Below are positions 9,735 to 18,511 of a stretch of DNA of 64,000 bases, piece after piece. Made by a program: the position numbers and the translations under genes. Location of the stretch: NCBI GenBank assembly GCA_016710885.1, contig JADJUC010000002.1, forward strand, positions 1-64,000, given 5' to 3'. How positions within the stretch are numbered: the stretch's first letter is position 1; each line of letters begins with the position of its first letter. This DNA is from Candidatus Proximibacter danicus (GTDB lineage: Bacteria; Pseudomonadota; Gammaproteobacteria; Burkholderiales; Rhodocyclaceae). The notes under the pieces were generated by a model that was not told the origin of the DNA, did not search any database, and saw only the letters and a list, made by a program, of their open reading frames with translations.

Positions 9735-9750
9735 TGCAACCACCGTGCCA
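9735..9750 (-). promoter_or_regulatory. Sigma-54 (-24/-12) promoter of narK
   Basis: Minus-strand TGGCACGGTGGTTGCA is a perfect match to TGGCACG-N4-TTGCA. It lies about 40 bases before the narK ATG, the same placement as at nirB. It is the strongest RpoN element of the three found here. Confidence 0.82.
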
Positions 9751-9804
9751 ACCTCATATCCATATGATTTTTATATAATTTTTCTCGCCGACCAAGGGAT
9801 TTAT

Positions 9805-9819
9805 GCACCAAGTTTGCGC
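9805..9819. promoter_or_regulatory. Possible NtrC-like box upstream of narK
   Basis: GCACCAAGTTTGCGC contains one exact GCACC half-site followed, after five bases, by a degenerate second half. It sits about 60 bases upstream of the narK -24 element. The spacing supports it, but the second half-site is weak. Confidence 0.4.
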
Positions 9820-9936
9820 GCGATGAGCGAATGCTGTGCGAAACAAGGCGCCGTTCTATTCGCACCGAGAACTGCGGAAATACAACGGCCAAAAGTTGCT
9901 ATGGGATGAACCGATGTTTTTCTGCCGATTCTCGCG

Positions 9937-9959
9937 GCCCCTGACAGGTTGTCAGGGGC
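9937..9959 (-). terminator. Hairpin after ybiB
   Basis: GCCCCTGACA and TGTCAGGGGC form a perfect 10-bp stem with a GGT loop, 7 bases past the ybiB stop. No T-run follows on the minus strand, so it is called terminator-like by position and strength of the stem. Confidence 0.5.
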
Positions 9960-9966
9960 GACCCGC

Positions 9967-10950
9967 TTAGGCGGCAGCGTGCCCGTTGGTTTCAACGGCG
10001 ACGATCGCTTTCGCCTGATTGAAATCGGCGGCATAGCCACAGGCAAACAGGCAGGCTGCGAGCTGGTTGGCAATGGGGTGTGGCAGGGGAATGTGGCCGT
10101 CAAGCACCTTGCGTATCCAGCACGCGGTAGCTGCGGCGTCAGCATCTTCCGGCAGTTGCGGCAAGGCTTTCAGGCTATCGTGTTCGGCTTCGAACAGGGT
10201 GTCACATAGACCTTCGTGCAGGTGTTCGATACGTGGGCGACGCTTTGGATTGGCGAAAGGTTCGCCTTCGGTGGCGCGCAGCAGCAGGGCATGCGCGCCC
10301 TGGCTACCAAGTACGTCGCGCATGGTCTCCATGTAGGCCGGATGCGTTGCGGCGGCCAGCAGCACGCCTTGCCCACGGAAGGGGTCGAGCATCTTGACCA
10401 GACTGTGCGCGCTGTTGCGCACGCCGAGCCGGGCGCGCAGCGAGAGTAGATCGGCCAGACCGGGGGTAATCACGGAGAGTGGCACGAAGGCCAGATTGTG
10501 TTCGTTGAGCGCTTGTTGTGCTGCGCCCTGAGAGACCGAGGGCAATACGCCGATCTCACGGAAAACGTGGCCGCTGGTGACGCGGCCAAAACCTTCGAGC
10601 AAACCATGCACCACCACGGGTACGCCGAAGCGCTGTAGTAACAGCGCCAGCAGCGGCGTCAGATTAGCGCTCTTGCGGGCTCCGTTGTAGCTGGGAATGA
10701 CGACCGGACGAACACCTTCGTGCGGTGCATGCAACGTGTTGACGCGCTCGTTGGCGGCGGTCAGAAAACCGATCATTTCTTCGGTGGATTCACCTTTCAT
10801 GCGCAAGGCGATGAGGATGGCGCCCATTTCGAGATCGGGCACGCCGCCATCGAGCATGGCGCCGTAGAGGTGCTTGGCGTCCTCTTGCGTCAAGTTGCGC
10901 GAACCTTCGGCACCGCGGCCGATTTCCTTGATGATGTGGGCGTAACTCAT
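9967..10950 (-). CDS. ybiB: YbiB-type protein of the anthranilate phosphoribosyltransferase-like (TrpD2) family
   Basis: A 327-residue protein with the nucleoside phosphorylase/phosphoribosyltransferase two-domain layout: an N-terminal helical domain (LTQEDAKHLYGAMLDGGVPDLEMGAILIALRMKG, read in two halves) and an alpha/beta domain with PSYNGARKSANLTPLLALLL. Members of the YbiB/TrpD2 group resemble TrpD but lack confirmed transferase activity, and E. coli YbiB binds nucleic acid. It starts 22 bases after the nasA stop with GGAG before the ATG, so it is probably co-transcribed with nasA. Its role in nitrate use, if any, is unknown. Confidence 0.85.
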   Translation of the reverse strand: MSYAHIIKEIGRGAEGSRNLTQEDAKHLYGAMLDGGVPDLEMGAILIALRMKGESTEEMIGFLTAANERVNTLHAPHEGVRPVVIPSYNGARKSANLTPLLALLLQRFGVPVVVHGLLEGFGRVTSGHVFREIGVLPSVSQGAAQQALNEHNLAFVPLSVITPGLADLLSLRARLGVRNSAHSLVKMLDPFRGQGVLLAAATHPAYMETMRDVLGSQGAHALLLRATEGEPFANPKRRPRIEHLHEGLCDTLFEAEHDSLKALPQLPEDADAAATACWIRKVLDGHIPLPHPIANQLAACLFACGYAADFNQAKAIVAVETNGHAAA

Positions 10951-10971
10951 GAGGGGCTCTCCGGTGGGCTC

Positions 10972-13698
10972 TTACGCCGCTACGGGCTGTGCGGCAACGG
11001 CCATTTTTTTCAACTCCGGCAGACATCCGCCGGAGAAAGTTCCGCATTTTAGCCTGTCCTGCACCTCGGTGAGTGAGGCTCCTGCCACTAACTCGGCTCT
11101 GATCTGCGCTTCAGTGACATCGCCGCACTTGCATACTACCGGTGAGCGTGCCGGTGCCTGTTTGGGGGGCTTTGCGATGGGGGCCAGGGCGAAGCGGATC
11201 AGCGAAGTATCAAGTGCATCGTCGGCCATGGCATCCTGGAGCCAGCCCATAGCCAGGGTTTCTCCACCGAGGCGGATCCCGAGAAGTCGGCCGTCTTTGG
11301 CGATGGCCTTCTTGGTAATCGAGCGCTGGGGGTCGACATAGACGATGGCGCCCTCCTCGCCATCGAGGCCGAACAGGGCATCGATTTCTGCTATCAGTTC
11401 GGCGGGCGCTGCTTCCTTCAGGGCAGCCCGCAAGACAACGACCGGAGCAATGCTGCCATGAAGTGCCACAGTTGCGTACGGGAAACGCTTGAGTAGCGTG
11501 CGTGCGCGTTCGAGAATGGCGAGTGCGTTGTTGCTTGCCGATGCTTCGTCACCGTGGCAGATGACGGCAAGCGTCCATGGCAAGTCAACACTTTCGATGG
11601 CGACCGCCGCATGCTTGAGCTCGGGCTGGAAGGAATAAGGATCAGTGGCGGAAGGCATCAATGCATTGGCGCCATAGCCATTCATGAATTGTTCGCCCCA
11701 GTGCATAGGCAACCAGGCACGGCCGCGCACCATGCTCTCATCTGCCTCGACTCGAACAACGATCTCGCCGCGGCCATTGCTGACGCGGGCAAGCATGCCG
11801 GACTCGAGACCGCGATGACGCAGGTCGCAGGTATTCATCTTCAGCAGCGGCTCCCCCTCGCCTTTGAACAGGCGGGCAACGGTACCCGTGCGGCTCATGC
11901 CATGCCACTGATCGAGCAGGCGGCCGGTTAGCAGGCTGATCGGCCGGGCGGGATCGGTGAGCTCGGCGGTGGACTTGTGTTCGACGACAACAAAGCGCGC
12001 GCGCCCGTTTGGCGTCGGGAAGACGCCATCTTCATACAGTCGAGTCCGGCCTTCGGCCGCGCCTTCGGGATAGGGCCACTGTTGCGGCCCATTGGCTTCG
12101 AGCAGGGCGTAGCTGAGTCCGGTGATGTCGAGGTCGCGTCCGCGCGTAGACTCGCGGTGTTCGGCGTGGATCGACTCGGGGGTGGTGTAGGGAAAGAGTT
12201 CTTCGGTCAGCGGCTGGCCAAGCGCCTTGCCGAGGCGGCGGGCAAAATCAAGCGCGATTTGCCAGTCGTGGCGCGCTTCGCCAGGAGGGGGAACGGCGGC
12301 ACGAACACGCGAGATTCGCCGCTCGGAGTTGGTAACCGTTCCTTCCTTTTCGCCCCACGATGTCGCTGGCAGCAACAGATCTGCGTATTTGGCGGTATCG
12401 GTATTGGCATAGGCTTCCTGCAACACGACGAATTCGGCCTTCTCTAGGGCAGCACGAATTTCGGCCTGATCCGGCATTGACTGCGCAGGGTTGGTACAGG
12501 CAATCCATACCACCTTGATCTCGCCACTTTTCAGGGCACGGAAAAGGTCGACCGCGGGCTTGCCGGGCTTCGGCGGCACAAACGGAACGCCCCAGAATCG
12601 GGCCATTTCGGCGCGATGGACGGGGTTTGCGAGGTCACGGTGCGCGGAGAGGAGATTGGACAAGCCCCCGACTTCGCGTCCACCCATAGCGTTGGGTTGG
12701 CCGGTCAGCGAGAAGGGGCCGCAACCAGTACGGCCGATCTTTCCCGTGGCGAGGTGCAGGTGAATGATCGCAGCATTGTTGTGGGTGCCATGCCACGACT
12801 GGTTAAGCCCTTGGCAATAGAGGGAAAGCGCTGCCTTGGCAGAACCGAACCAGCGAGCGGCAAGAATTATTGCGTCGGGGTCGAGACCAGTAAGTTCCGC
12901 GGCCATTGCCGGGGTATAGCGCTCGACAAGTTTTTCGAGCGCCTCAAAGTGTTCAGTGTGCGCGGCAATGTAGTCGCGATCAACGAAATTTTCGCGCAGC
13001 AAAACATGCAGTATCGCGTTGTAGAGAGCGATGTCACTACCAGGCCTGAGTGGCAGGTGAAGATCCGCCAGGGCACAGCTTTCGCTACGCCGGGGATCGA
13101 CTACGATCACGCGCAAGTTGGGATTTGCGGCCTTGGCGTCTTCGATGCGCCGAAAGACGATCGGGTGAGCCACCGCCGGGTTTGCGCCGGCGATAAGAAT
13201 GCACTCAGCGGTATCAATGTCCTCGTATGCACACGGTGGCGCATCGGCGCCCAAGGTTTGCTTGTAGCCGGCGACGGCCGACGACATGCACAGGCGGGAG
13301 TTGGTATCGAGGTTGTTAGTACCGATGAGTCCCTTGGCCAGCTTGTTGAAAACGTAGTAGTCCTCGGTGAGCAGCTGGCCGGCGAGGTAGAAGGCGACGG
13401 AATCGGGGCCGTAGGCGCGGATGGTGTCTGCGAATCGCTCAGCGGCATGGTCGAGTGCGTTATCCCAGGAGGTTCTTGCTGGATCGGCTTTGCGTTCAGC
13501 GCGCAGTTGCGGATGCAGCAGTCGGTAGTCGTGGCGGGCGGAAAGGTCGAGGCTGGCGCCCTTGACACATAGTCGGCCAAAATTAGCGGGGTGCACCTTG
13601 TCGCCCCGTATACCAACGATACGCTGGTCCTGACTTTCGATTACGACACCGCAACCGGTACCGCAGTAACAACAGGTGGATCTGGTTTCTGTCTTCAT
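10972..13698 (-). CDS. nasA: Assimilatory nitrate reductase, molybdopterin catalytic subunit with C-terminal BFD-like [2Fe-2S] domain
   Basis: A 908-residue bis-MGD oxidoreductase. The N-terminal [4Fe-4S] ligands are C9, C12, C16 and C44 (TCCYCGTGCG ... RLCVKG), followed by the molybdopterin-binding domains (NLDTNSRLCMSSAV, GANPAVAHP, GQPNAMGGREVGG) and the C-terminal dinucleotide-binding domain (LTGRLLDQWHGMSRTG). The last 55 residues add a BFD-like cluster domain (CKCGD near 856 and KCGTFSGGC near 885), typical of NasA-type assimilatory enzymes taking electrons from a reductase partner. No separate NasC-like reductase gene is visible in the window. AAGGAG precedes the ATG. A sigma-54-type promoter and an NtrC-like box lie upstream. 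First gene of nasA-ybiB. Confidence 0.95.
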   Translation of the reverse strand: MKTETRSTCCYCGTGCGVVIESQDQRIVGIRGDKVHPANFGRLCVKGASLDLSARHDYRLLHPQLRAERKADPARTSWDNALDHAAERFADTIRAYGPDSVAFYLAGQLLTEDYYVFNKLAKGLIGTNNLDTNSRLCMSSAVAGYKQTLGADAPPCAYEDIDTAECILIAGANPAVAHPIVFRRIEDAKAANPNLRVIVVDPRRSESCALADLHLPLRPGSDIALYNAILHVLLRENFVDRDYIAAHTEHFEALEKLVERYTPAMAAELTGLDPDAIILAARWFGSAKAALSLYCQGLNQSWHGTHNNAAIIHLHLATGKIGRTGCGPFSLTGQPNAMGGREVGGLSNLLSAHRDLANPVHRAEMARFWGVPFVPPKPGKPAVDLFRALKSGEIKVVWIACTNPAQSMPDQAEIRAALEKAEFVVLQEAYANTDTAKYADLLLPATSWGEKEGTVTNSERRISRVRAAVPPPGEARHDWQIALDFARRLGKALGQPLTEELFPYTTPESIHAEHRESTRGRDLDITGLSYALLEANGPQQWPYPEGAAEGRTRLYEDGVFPTPNGRARFVVVEHKSTAELTDPARPISLLTGRLLDQWHGMSRTGTVARLFKGEGEPLLKMNTCDLRHRGLESGMLARVSNGRGEIVVRVEADESMVRGRAWLPMHWGEQFMNGYGANALMPSATDPYSFQPELKHAAVAIESVDLPWTLAVICHGDEASASNNALAILERARTLLKRFPYATVALHGSIAPVVVLRAALKEAAPAELIAEIDALFGLDGEEGAIVYVDPQRSITKKAIAKDGRLLGIRLGGETLAMGWLQDAMADDALDTSLIRFALAPIAKPPKQAPARSPVVCKCGDVTEAQIRAELVAGASLTEVQDRLKCGTFSGGCLPELKKMAVAAQPVAA

Positions 13699-13725
13699 GG
13701 CTGGTTGAACTCCTTACTCGGAAAG

Positions 13726-13741
13726 AGCAACAGGCATGCCA
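13726..13741 (-). promoter_or_regulatory. Sigma-54 (-24/-12) promoter of nasA
   Basis: Minus-strand TGGCATGCCTGTTGCT matches TGGCACG-N4-TTGCW with one substitution and correct spacing, about 28 bases before the nasA ATG. It is the third such element in this nitrate cluster. Confidence 0.72.
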
Positions 13742-13827
13742 TCTATGATAATCAATGTGTTAGGAAGTTTTTTGAATCGATGAGGGTAGACAAAGCCTCA
13801 GACTAGTGCAGTCGCCAAGTGGCGAGT

Positions 13828-13842
13828 GCGCCGGATTGGTGC
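13828..13842 (-). promoter_or_regulatory. NtrC-like box upstream of nasA
   Basis: Minus-strand GCACCAATCCGGCGC fits GCACC-N5-GGTGC with one mismatch and lies about 90 bases upstream of the nasA -24 element. An additional TGCACT half-site lies between them. Confidence 0.55.
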
Positions 13843-13875
13843 AGGGAAAACGGGGTAGAGGGTAAGCGTACGAAA

Positions 13876-13894
13876 TCGGTGCGCTTTGCACCGA
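13876..13894 (-). terminator. Hairpin after sspB
   Basis: TCGGTGC and GCACCGA form a perfect 7-bp stem around a 5-base loop, 6 bases past the sspB stop, followed on the minus strand by TTTCG. It probably ends the petABC-sspAB transcript. The everted GGTGC...GCACC arrangement also resembles NtrC half-sites, but in the wrong orientation. Confidence 0.55.
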
Positions 13895-13900
13895 CTTGCG

Positions 13901-14317
13901 CTATTTAACGCGCTGCAGCTTGGGACGGGTTGTTGCCGGCGGAGAAGAAGGGGGTTCGGGGGAGGGCTCGGTAGGTTCTACAGCCGGATCTGTGACGCCT
14001 GCCTCATCTTCCGGTTCGAACGCCATACCCGCACCATTTTCCCGCGAGTAGATGGCAGCCACGTTGCTGATCGGCACTGAAATATCGCGTGCAACACCGC
14101 CGAAACGGGCCTGAAACGTGATCAGGTCGTTACCCATTGACAGACGATTGGTCGCATCCGGACCAACATTGAGGACAATTTGCCCGTCCCGCACGAACTC
14201 CATCGGCACACGCGTACGCGCATCCACCGAGACCGCGAGATAGGGAGTGAAGCCGTTATCGCAGCACCATTCGTGGATGGCACGTATGAGGTAGGGCTTG
14301 GTGGAGGGAAGAGACAT
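13901..14317 (-). CDS. sspB: ClpXP protease specificity-enhancing factor SspB
   Basis: A 138-residue adaptor. The folded N-terminal domain (about 1-105) contains STKPYLIRAIHEWC, the start typical of SspB, and the ssrA-peptide-binding core with FQARFGGVARDISVP. A flexible acidic, proline-rich linker (about 108-130) leads to the C-terminal PKLQRVK tail, which in the family docks on the ClpX N-domain. It delivers ssrA-tagged proteins from stalled ribosomes to ClpXP. It follows sspA by 62 bases, the usual gene order. Confidence 0.93.
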   Translation of the reverse strand: MSLPSTKPYLIRAIHEWCCDNGFTPYLAVSVDARTRVPMEFVRDGQIVLNVGPDATNRLSMGNDLITFQARFGGVARDISVPISNVAAIYSRENGAGMAFEPEDEAGVTDPAVEPTEPSPEPPSSPPATTRPKLQRVK

Positions 14318-14379
14318 GTGGGTGCAAGGAGAAACGGAAGGACTCAGATGAACTGCTGTAGCCCTCCCACTTCTCGACT

Positions 14380-14976
14380 TTATCTGCGCATGACTTTTTC
14401 GGGTGGTGTCAGCGCGTCAATGAATCCCTGACGGCTGAAAATCCGCTCGGCATACTTCATCAGTGGCACAGCCTGTTTTCCGAGATCAATATCGTAATGA
14501 TCAAGGCGCCAAAGCAAGGGGGCGATAGCCACGTCGAGCATCGAGAATTCGTCACCCAGCATGTGCTTTTGCTTGGTGAAGATCGGTGCCAGTTCGATCA
14601 GGCGCTCGCGGATAATTTGGCGCGCCTTGTCAGCTGTCTTGGCATTCTTTTCGAGCGAATCGATGTGCGCGAAGATTTCACGCTCCATACCGGACAACAG
14701 CTGGCGAGCCTTGGCACGCATGATGGGGTCCGCTGGCATCAACTGCGGATGCGGGAAACGCTCGTCGATGTACTCGTTGATGATGTTGGGTTCGTACAGG
14801 ATAAGGTCACGATCGACCAGTACCGGCACACGGTTGTAGGGGTTGATGACTGCGATGTCTTCAGGCTTGTTGAACAAGTCGACATCGATCACTTGGAAGT
14901 CCATGCCCTTCTCGTACAGGACGATACGGCAGCGGTGGCTGAAAGGACAGGTGGTGCCTGAGTAGAGGTTCATCAT
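14380..14976 (-). CDS. sspA: Stringent starvation protein A (glutathione S-transferase-like RNA polymerase-associated protein)
   Basis: A 198-residue protein starting at the ATG at 14976, where GAGGGTAAC provides a ribosome binding site; an earlier in-frame start at 15006 lacks one. The thioredoxin-like N-terminal half holds SGTTCPFSHRCRIVLYEKG and NPYNRVPVLVDRD with the cis-proline. The all-helical C-terminal half includes the GDEFSMLDVAIAPLLWRL stretch typical of SspA. It binds RNA polymerase and affects starvation responses in E. coli. It lies downstream of petC, as is common in betaproteobacteria. Confidence 0.93.
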   Translation of the reverse strand: MMNLYSGTTCPFSHRCRIVLYEKGMDFQVIDVDLFNKPEDIAVINPYNRVPVLVDRDLILYEPNIINEYIDERFPHPQLMPADPIMRAKARQLLSGMEREIFAHIDSLEKNAKTADKARQIIRERLIELAPIFTKQKHMLGDEFSMLDVAIAPLLWRLDHYDIDLGKQAVPLMKYAERIFSRQGFIDALTPPEKVMRR

Positions 14977-15001
14977 ATTTGTTACCCTCAAAATGCGAAT
15001 C

Positions 15002-15040
15002 GGCATCGCCTCGGCACAGTGTCGCTGTGCCGGCGATGCC
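15002..15040 (-). terminator. Strong hairpin between petC and sspA
   Basis: Two stacked stems (GGCATCGCC with GGCGATGCC, and GGCACAG with CTGTGCC, 2-base bulge) close a 5-base loop. There is no clear T-run, so it could be a processing or attenuation structure that sets the petABC to sspAB ratio. Confidence 0.5.
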
Positions 15041-15059
15041 GGAGTCTGGAATCAGACGG

Positions 15060-15770
15060 TTACTTGATGTCTTTCCAATATTCTTTTTTCAGTGCGTAGG
15101 CTGCAACAAGCAAGACGCAGAGGAAAGCTAGAACGCCAAAACCAAGGCGCTTGCGTTCTTCCTGCATTGGTTCAGCCATCCACACCAGAAAACCGACAAG
15201 ATCTGATACGGCTTGGTCATATTCCTTCGGCGACAACTTGCCCGGTACGGCGAGTTCCAGCTTGTGGGTCTCGTGGTTCCGGACCTGCTCGCCCTGAAGT
15301 TCCCAGAAAATATGCGGCATGCCGACATTTTCGAAAACCACGTTGTTCCAGCCGGTCGGACGATTGGTATCGCGGTAGAACTGACGCAGGTAGGTATAGA
15401 GCCAGTCGGCACCACTACCATCTGCGGAAGCACGAGCACGTGCAATCACCGTCAAATCCGGGGGCGCAGCACCGAACCATTGCTTCTGTTCGTCAGTACG
15501 CGCAGCAACGCGCATCTGTTCGCCAATTTTCTCGGCCGTGAACATCAGGTTGTCCTTGACCTGCTGCTCGGTCAGACCGAGTTCGGTCAGGCGGTTGTAG
15601 CGCATGTAGGAAGCGCCATGGCAATTCAGACAATAGTTGACGAACAGTTTTGCACCGTTCTGCAACGCGGGTTTGTCGGAAACCGAGCCCGGCCATTTAT
15701 CCAGTTGTACCGAACTGCTGGCGTAGGCCATCAACGGCGCGAAAAGGAAAGCGAGGAGAAGTTTTTTCAT
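15060..15770 (-). CDS. petC: Cytochrome c1 subunit of the bc1 complex
   Basis: A 236-residue protein. A signal peptide (MKKLLLAFLFAPLMAYA) is followed by the haem c site CLNCHG near residue 45 and by a single C-terminal membrane anchor (FGVLAFLCVLLVAAYAL) ending in lysines, so the haem domain is periplasmic. A conserved methionine for the sixth ligand is available in MPHIFWELQG. ATG at 15770 is preferred because GGGGA lies eight bases upstream; starts at 15779 and 15785 are also possible, the latter overlapping the petB stop. It passes electrons from the Rieske protein to soluble cytochromes. Confidence 0.92.
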   Translation of the reverse strand: MKKLLLAFLFAPLMAYASSSVQLDKWPGSVSDKPALQNGAKLFVNYCLNCHGASYMRYNRLTELGLTEQQVKDNLMFTAEKIGEQMRVAARTDEQKQWFGAAPPDLTVIARARASADGSGADWLYTYLRQFYRDTNRPTGWNNVVFENVGMPHIFWELQGEQVRNHETHKLELAVPGKLSPKEYDQAVSDLVGFLVWMAEPMQEERKRLGFGVLAFLCVLLVAAYALKKEYWKDIK

Positions 15771-15784
15771 TTTTTGCATCCCCA

Positions 15785-17083
15785 TTACTTGGTGACCCGA
15801 TCCGGCGCCGGACGGTACTTGTCGACCTTCGAGTACCACGGCATCAGCAGGAAGAAGCCAAAATAGATCAGGCTGCACACCTGCGAGAGCTTCTCGCCCC
15901 AGTACGACGGCGCTTGCGTGCCGAGGTAGCCAAGAATGAAGAAGGAGATCACGAACAGCGTCAGGAAGGTTTTGTAAATCGGGCCGCGGTAGCGGATCGA
16001 CTTGACCGGGCTGCGATCCAGCCACGGCAGTGCGGCGAAGATCACGACCGAGGCGCCCATCGCCACCACACCCCAGAACTTGGCATCGAGACCGAAGATC
16101 GGCCACACCCAGGCACGCAGGATGGAGTAGTACGGCGTGAAGTACCAGACTGGAGCAATGTGCGGCGGCGTCTTCAGCGGGTCAGCCGGGTAGAAGTTGT
16201 TGTACTCGAGGAAGTAGCCGCCAGCTTCCGGCGCGAAGAACATGATCGCCGAGAAAGCCATCAGGAAAACGACGACGCCGACGATGTCCTTGACCGTGTA
16301 GTACGGATGGAACGGGATGCCGTCGAGCGGATGACCGTTCGCGTCCTTCTTGGCCTTGATTTCAACGCCGTCCGGGTTGTTCGAGCCAGTTTCGTGCAGC
16401 GCCAGAATGTGCGCTGCAACGAGGCCGAGAATGACCAGCGGGAAAGCGATGACGTGGAAGGAGAAGAAGCGGTTCAGGGTTGCGTCGCCGATGACGAAAT
16501 CGCCACGCAGCCAGATCGACAGCGGTTCGCCGATCAGCGGGATGGCGGAGAACAGGTTCACGATCACCTGCGCACCCCAGAAGGACATCTGACCCCACGG
16601 CAACAGGTAGCCGAAGAAGGCTTCGCCCATCAGGCACAAGAAAATGCCGACGCCGAACAGCCAGGTCAGCTCGCGCGGCTGGCGATACGAGCCGTACATC
16701 AGGCCACGGAACATGTGCAGATAGACGACGATGAAGAAGGCCGAAGCGCCGGTGGAGTGCATGTAGCGGATCAGCCAGCCCCACGGCACATCGCGCATGA
16801 TGTACTCAACCGAAGCAAAGGCCACCGGCACGCCGTTGGCGTTCAGCGATGCATCCGGCTTGTAGTGCATGACGAGGAAGATGCCGGTGACGATCTGGAT
16901 GACCAGAACGAGCAGCGCCAGCGAGCCGAAGAAATACCAGAAGTTGAAGTTCTTCGGTGCGTAGTACTCCGACAGGTGACCCTTCCACATGGCCGTGGCC
17001 GGGAAGCGGGCATCGACCCACTCCAGAACGTTGCCCTGGATGGAACCGTCGGATTTGTATTTTTCGAAGTTGGTGTTGGCCAT
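15785..17083 (-). CDS. petB: Cytochrome b of the bc1 complex
   Basis: A 432-residue membrane protein with about eight hydrophobic segments. The four haem-binding histidines lie in two helices, the first around MHSTGASAFFIVVYLHMFRG and the second around FSFHVIAFPLVILGLVAAH. The quinol-site PEWY-type motif appears as PVWYFTPYYSILRAW, with PVWY in place of PEWY. It begins 3 bases after the petA stop and is followed by petC. The protein is full length (not the split b6 form). Confidence 0.95.
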   Translation of the reverse strand: MANTNFEKYKSDGSIQGNVLEWVDARFPATAMWKGHLSEYYAPKNFNFWYFFGSLALLVLVIQIVTGIFLVMHYKPDASLNANGVPVAFASVEYIMRDVPWGWLIRYMHSTGASAFFIVVYLHMFRGLMYGSYRQPRELTWLFGVGIFLCLMGEAFFGYLLPWGQMSFWGAQVIVNLFSAIPLIGEPLSIWLRGDFVIGDATLNRFFSFHVIAFPLVILGLVAAHILALHETGSNNPDGVEIKAKKDANGHPLDGIPFHPYYTVKDIVGVVVFLMAFSAIMFFAPEAGGYFLEYNNFYPADPLKTPPHIAPVWYFTPYYSILRAWVWPIFGLDAKFWGVVAMGASVVIFAALPWLDRSPVKSIRYRGPIYKTFLTLFVISFFILGYLGTQAPSYWGEKLSQVCSLIYFGFFLLMPWYSKVDKYRPAPDRVTK

Positions 17084-17086
17084 GGC

Positions 17087-17690
17087 TTACGCCCCCTTCT
17101 TGTCTTCGCCGATCAGGATGCGACCGTCGGCGATGTAGTAGTGCGGCGGCACAGGAAGATTGTCCGGCGCTGGCTTACTCTTAAACACGCGACCGGCGAA
17201 GTCGAACGTCGAACCGTGGCACGGGCAAATGAAGCCGCCCAGCCAGTCGGCGGCCATGCCTTCGTCGGCCCCCTCCTTGAATTTCGACGATGGCGAGCAG
17301 CCGAGGTGCGTACAGATGCCGACTACGACCATGATTTCCGGCTTGATCGAGCGGGATTCGCCTGAAGTTCTTTGGGGTCAAACTCGGCCTGTTTCTTTCT
17401 CCGACTTCGGATCGGCAACTGATCGTCGATTTGCGGAGCGTCTCGAGCATTTCCTTGTTGCGGTTGATGATCCATACCGGCTTGCCGCGCCATTCGACGG
17501 TCATCATCTGACCCGACTCAAGCTTGCTGATATCGACCTCGACCGGCGCACCGGCCGCCTTGGCACGCTCGGAAGGCAGCAGGCTGGAAACGAACGGCAC
17601 CAAAGCCGCCAACGCCCCAACCCCACCGACGGCTGCGGTCGTGACGACTAGGCGCCGCCGGCCACAGTCCACTTTGCACTCATTGCTCAT
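17087..17690 (-). pseudogene. petA: Rieske iron-sulphur subunit of the bc1 complex, interrupted by several indels
   Basis: The N-terminal part from ATG 17690 carries a twin-arginine type export/anchor segment (CGRRRLVVTTAAVGGVGALAALVPF) and the family sequence WRGKPVWIINRNKEML. The C-terminal part holds both cluster motifs, CTHLGC and CPCHGS, and runs to the stop at 17087. Between about 17330 and 17440 the reading frame is lost: aligning by eye to the expected linker requires several, on my reading about four, single-base indels. The bc1 complex is complete otherwise and petB/petC are intact, so a local consensus error is far likelier than gene loss. First gene of petABC. Confidence 0.9.
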
Positions 17691-17737
17691 CGCGCTGATC
17701 CCTAGACAAAGATAAATGGGAAGAAACCAAACCCAAA

Positions 17738-17766
17738 ATTATACCCTCAATCGCTGTATTTTTAAA
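17738..17766 (-). promoter_or_regulatory. Sigma-70-type promoter of petABC
   Basis: Minus-strand TTTAAA (17761-17766), a 17-base spacer and a perfect TATAAT (17738-17743) lie about 50 bases before the petA ATG. Confidence 0.6.
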
Positions 17767-17807
17767 CGCTTACGACGGATTTTGCAGGGCGATTGCCGAG
17801 ACCAGGG

Positions 17808-18407
17808 CTATTCACCGAGCGTACGGCGCTCGCGTACAGCTTGCGCCAGGGTACCGCTATCAACGTATTCAAGCTCACCTCCGACAGGTACGCCACGCGC
17901 TATTCGACTAACGCCAATACCTCGATTTTTGAGGAGCTCCAAAAGGTAATGCGCAGTCGCTTCACCCTCATTGGTGTAATTGGTCGCAAGGATGACTTCC
18001 TGCACGACGCCATCGCAGGCCCGTGCCAGAAAGCGCTCAAGCTTGAGTTCTCGCGGCCCGATTCCATCCAGCGGCGAAATCTTCCCCATGAGGACGTAAT
18101 ACAAGCCGTTGTATGCATGCGACTGCTCCATCATGTTCATATCAACGGGCGTTTCAACGACGCAAAGCTGCGTCGCATCCCGGCGGGATGAATTACAGCG
18201 TTCGCAGATATCGGCTTCGGTGAAGGTATTGCAGCGCTGGCAATGACGAATCGCCAACAACGCCTGTGACAGGCTCTCAGCCAAATGCTCGGCCCCTTGA
18301 CGATCACGCTGCAGGAGATAGTAGGCCATACGCTGAGCCGATTTTGGCCCGACACCGGGCAGGCAGCGCAAAGCCTGAACCAGGGACTCAAGACTGGAGG
18401 GGGTCAC
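17808..18407 (-). CDS. recR: Recombination protein RecR
   Basis: A 199-residue protein of normal length. An N-terminal helix-hairpin-helix (LRCLPGVGPKSAQRMAYYLL) is followed by a four-cysteine zinc motif (CQRCNTFTEADICERC), a Toprim domain with LCVVETPVDM and a C-terminal segment with VSRIARGVPVGGELEY. With RecF and RecO it loads RecA on gapped DNA. The start appears to be GTG at 18407. Last gene of the dnaX-ybaB-recR block. Confidence 0.95.
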   Translation of the reverse strand: MTPSSLESLVQALRCLPGVGPKSAQRMAYYLLQRDRQGAEHLAESLSQALLAIRHCQRCNTFTEADICERCNSSRRDATQLCVVETPVDMNMMEQSHAYNGLYYVLMGKISPLDGIGPRELKLERFLARACDGVVQEVILATNYTNEGEATAHYLLELLKNRGIGVSRIARGVPVGGELEYVDSGTLAQAVRERRTLGE

Positions 18408-18468
18408 TCGCGAATGCTCGGTGCAAGTTGCGGAAGGTGAGAACGGGGCATGAGATGTCTCGAATTGG

Positions 18469-18489
18469 GAGGGCGCTTAAAGCGCCCTC
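18469..18489. repeat. Intergenic hairpin between ybaB and recR
   Basis: GAGGGCGC and GCGCCCTC form an 8-bp stem with a 5-base loop within the 104-base gap between ybaB and recR. No T-run follows; it may be an attenuator or RNA-stability element. Confidence 0.45.
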
Positions 18490-18511
18490 ACGAAAGCATC
18501 CATAAACGCTC

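Noticed and set aside
13876..13894. NtrC site at the sspB end
   Set aside because: The half-sites are everted relative to the NtrC consensus and the position fits a terminator hairpin after sspB.
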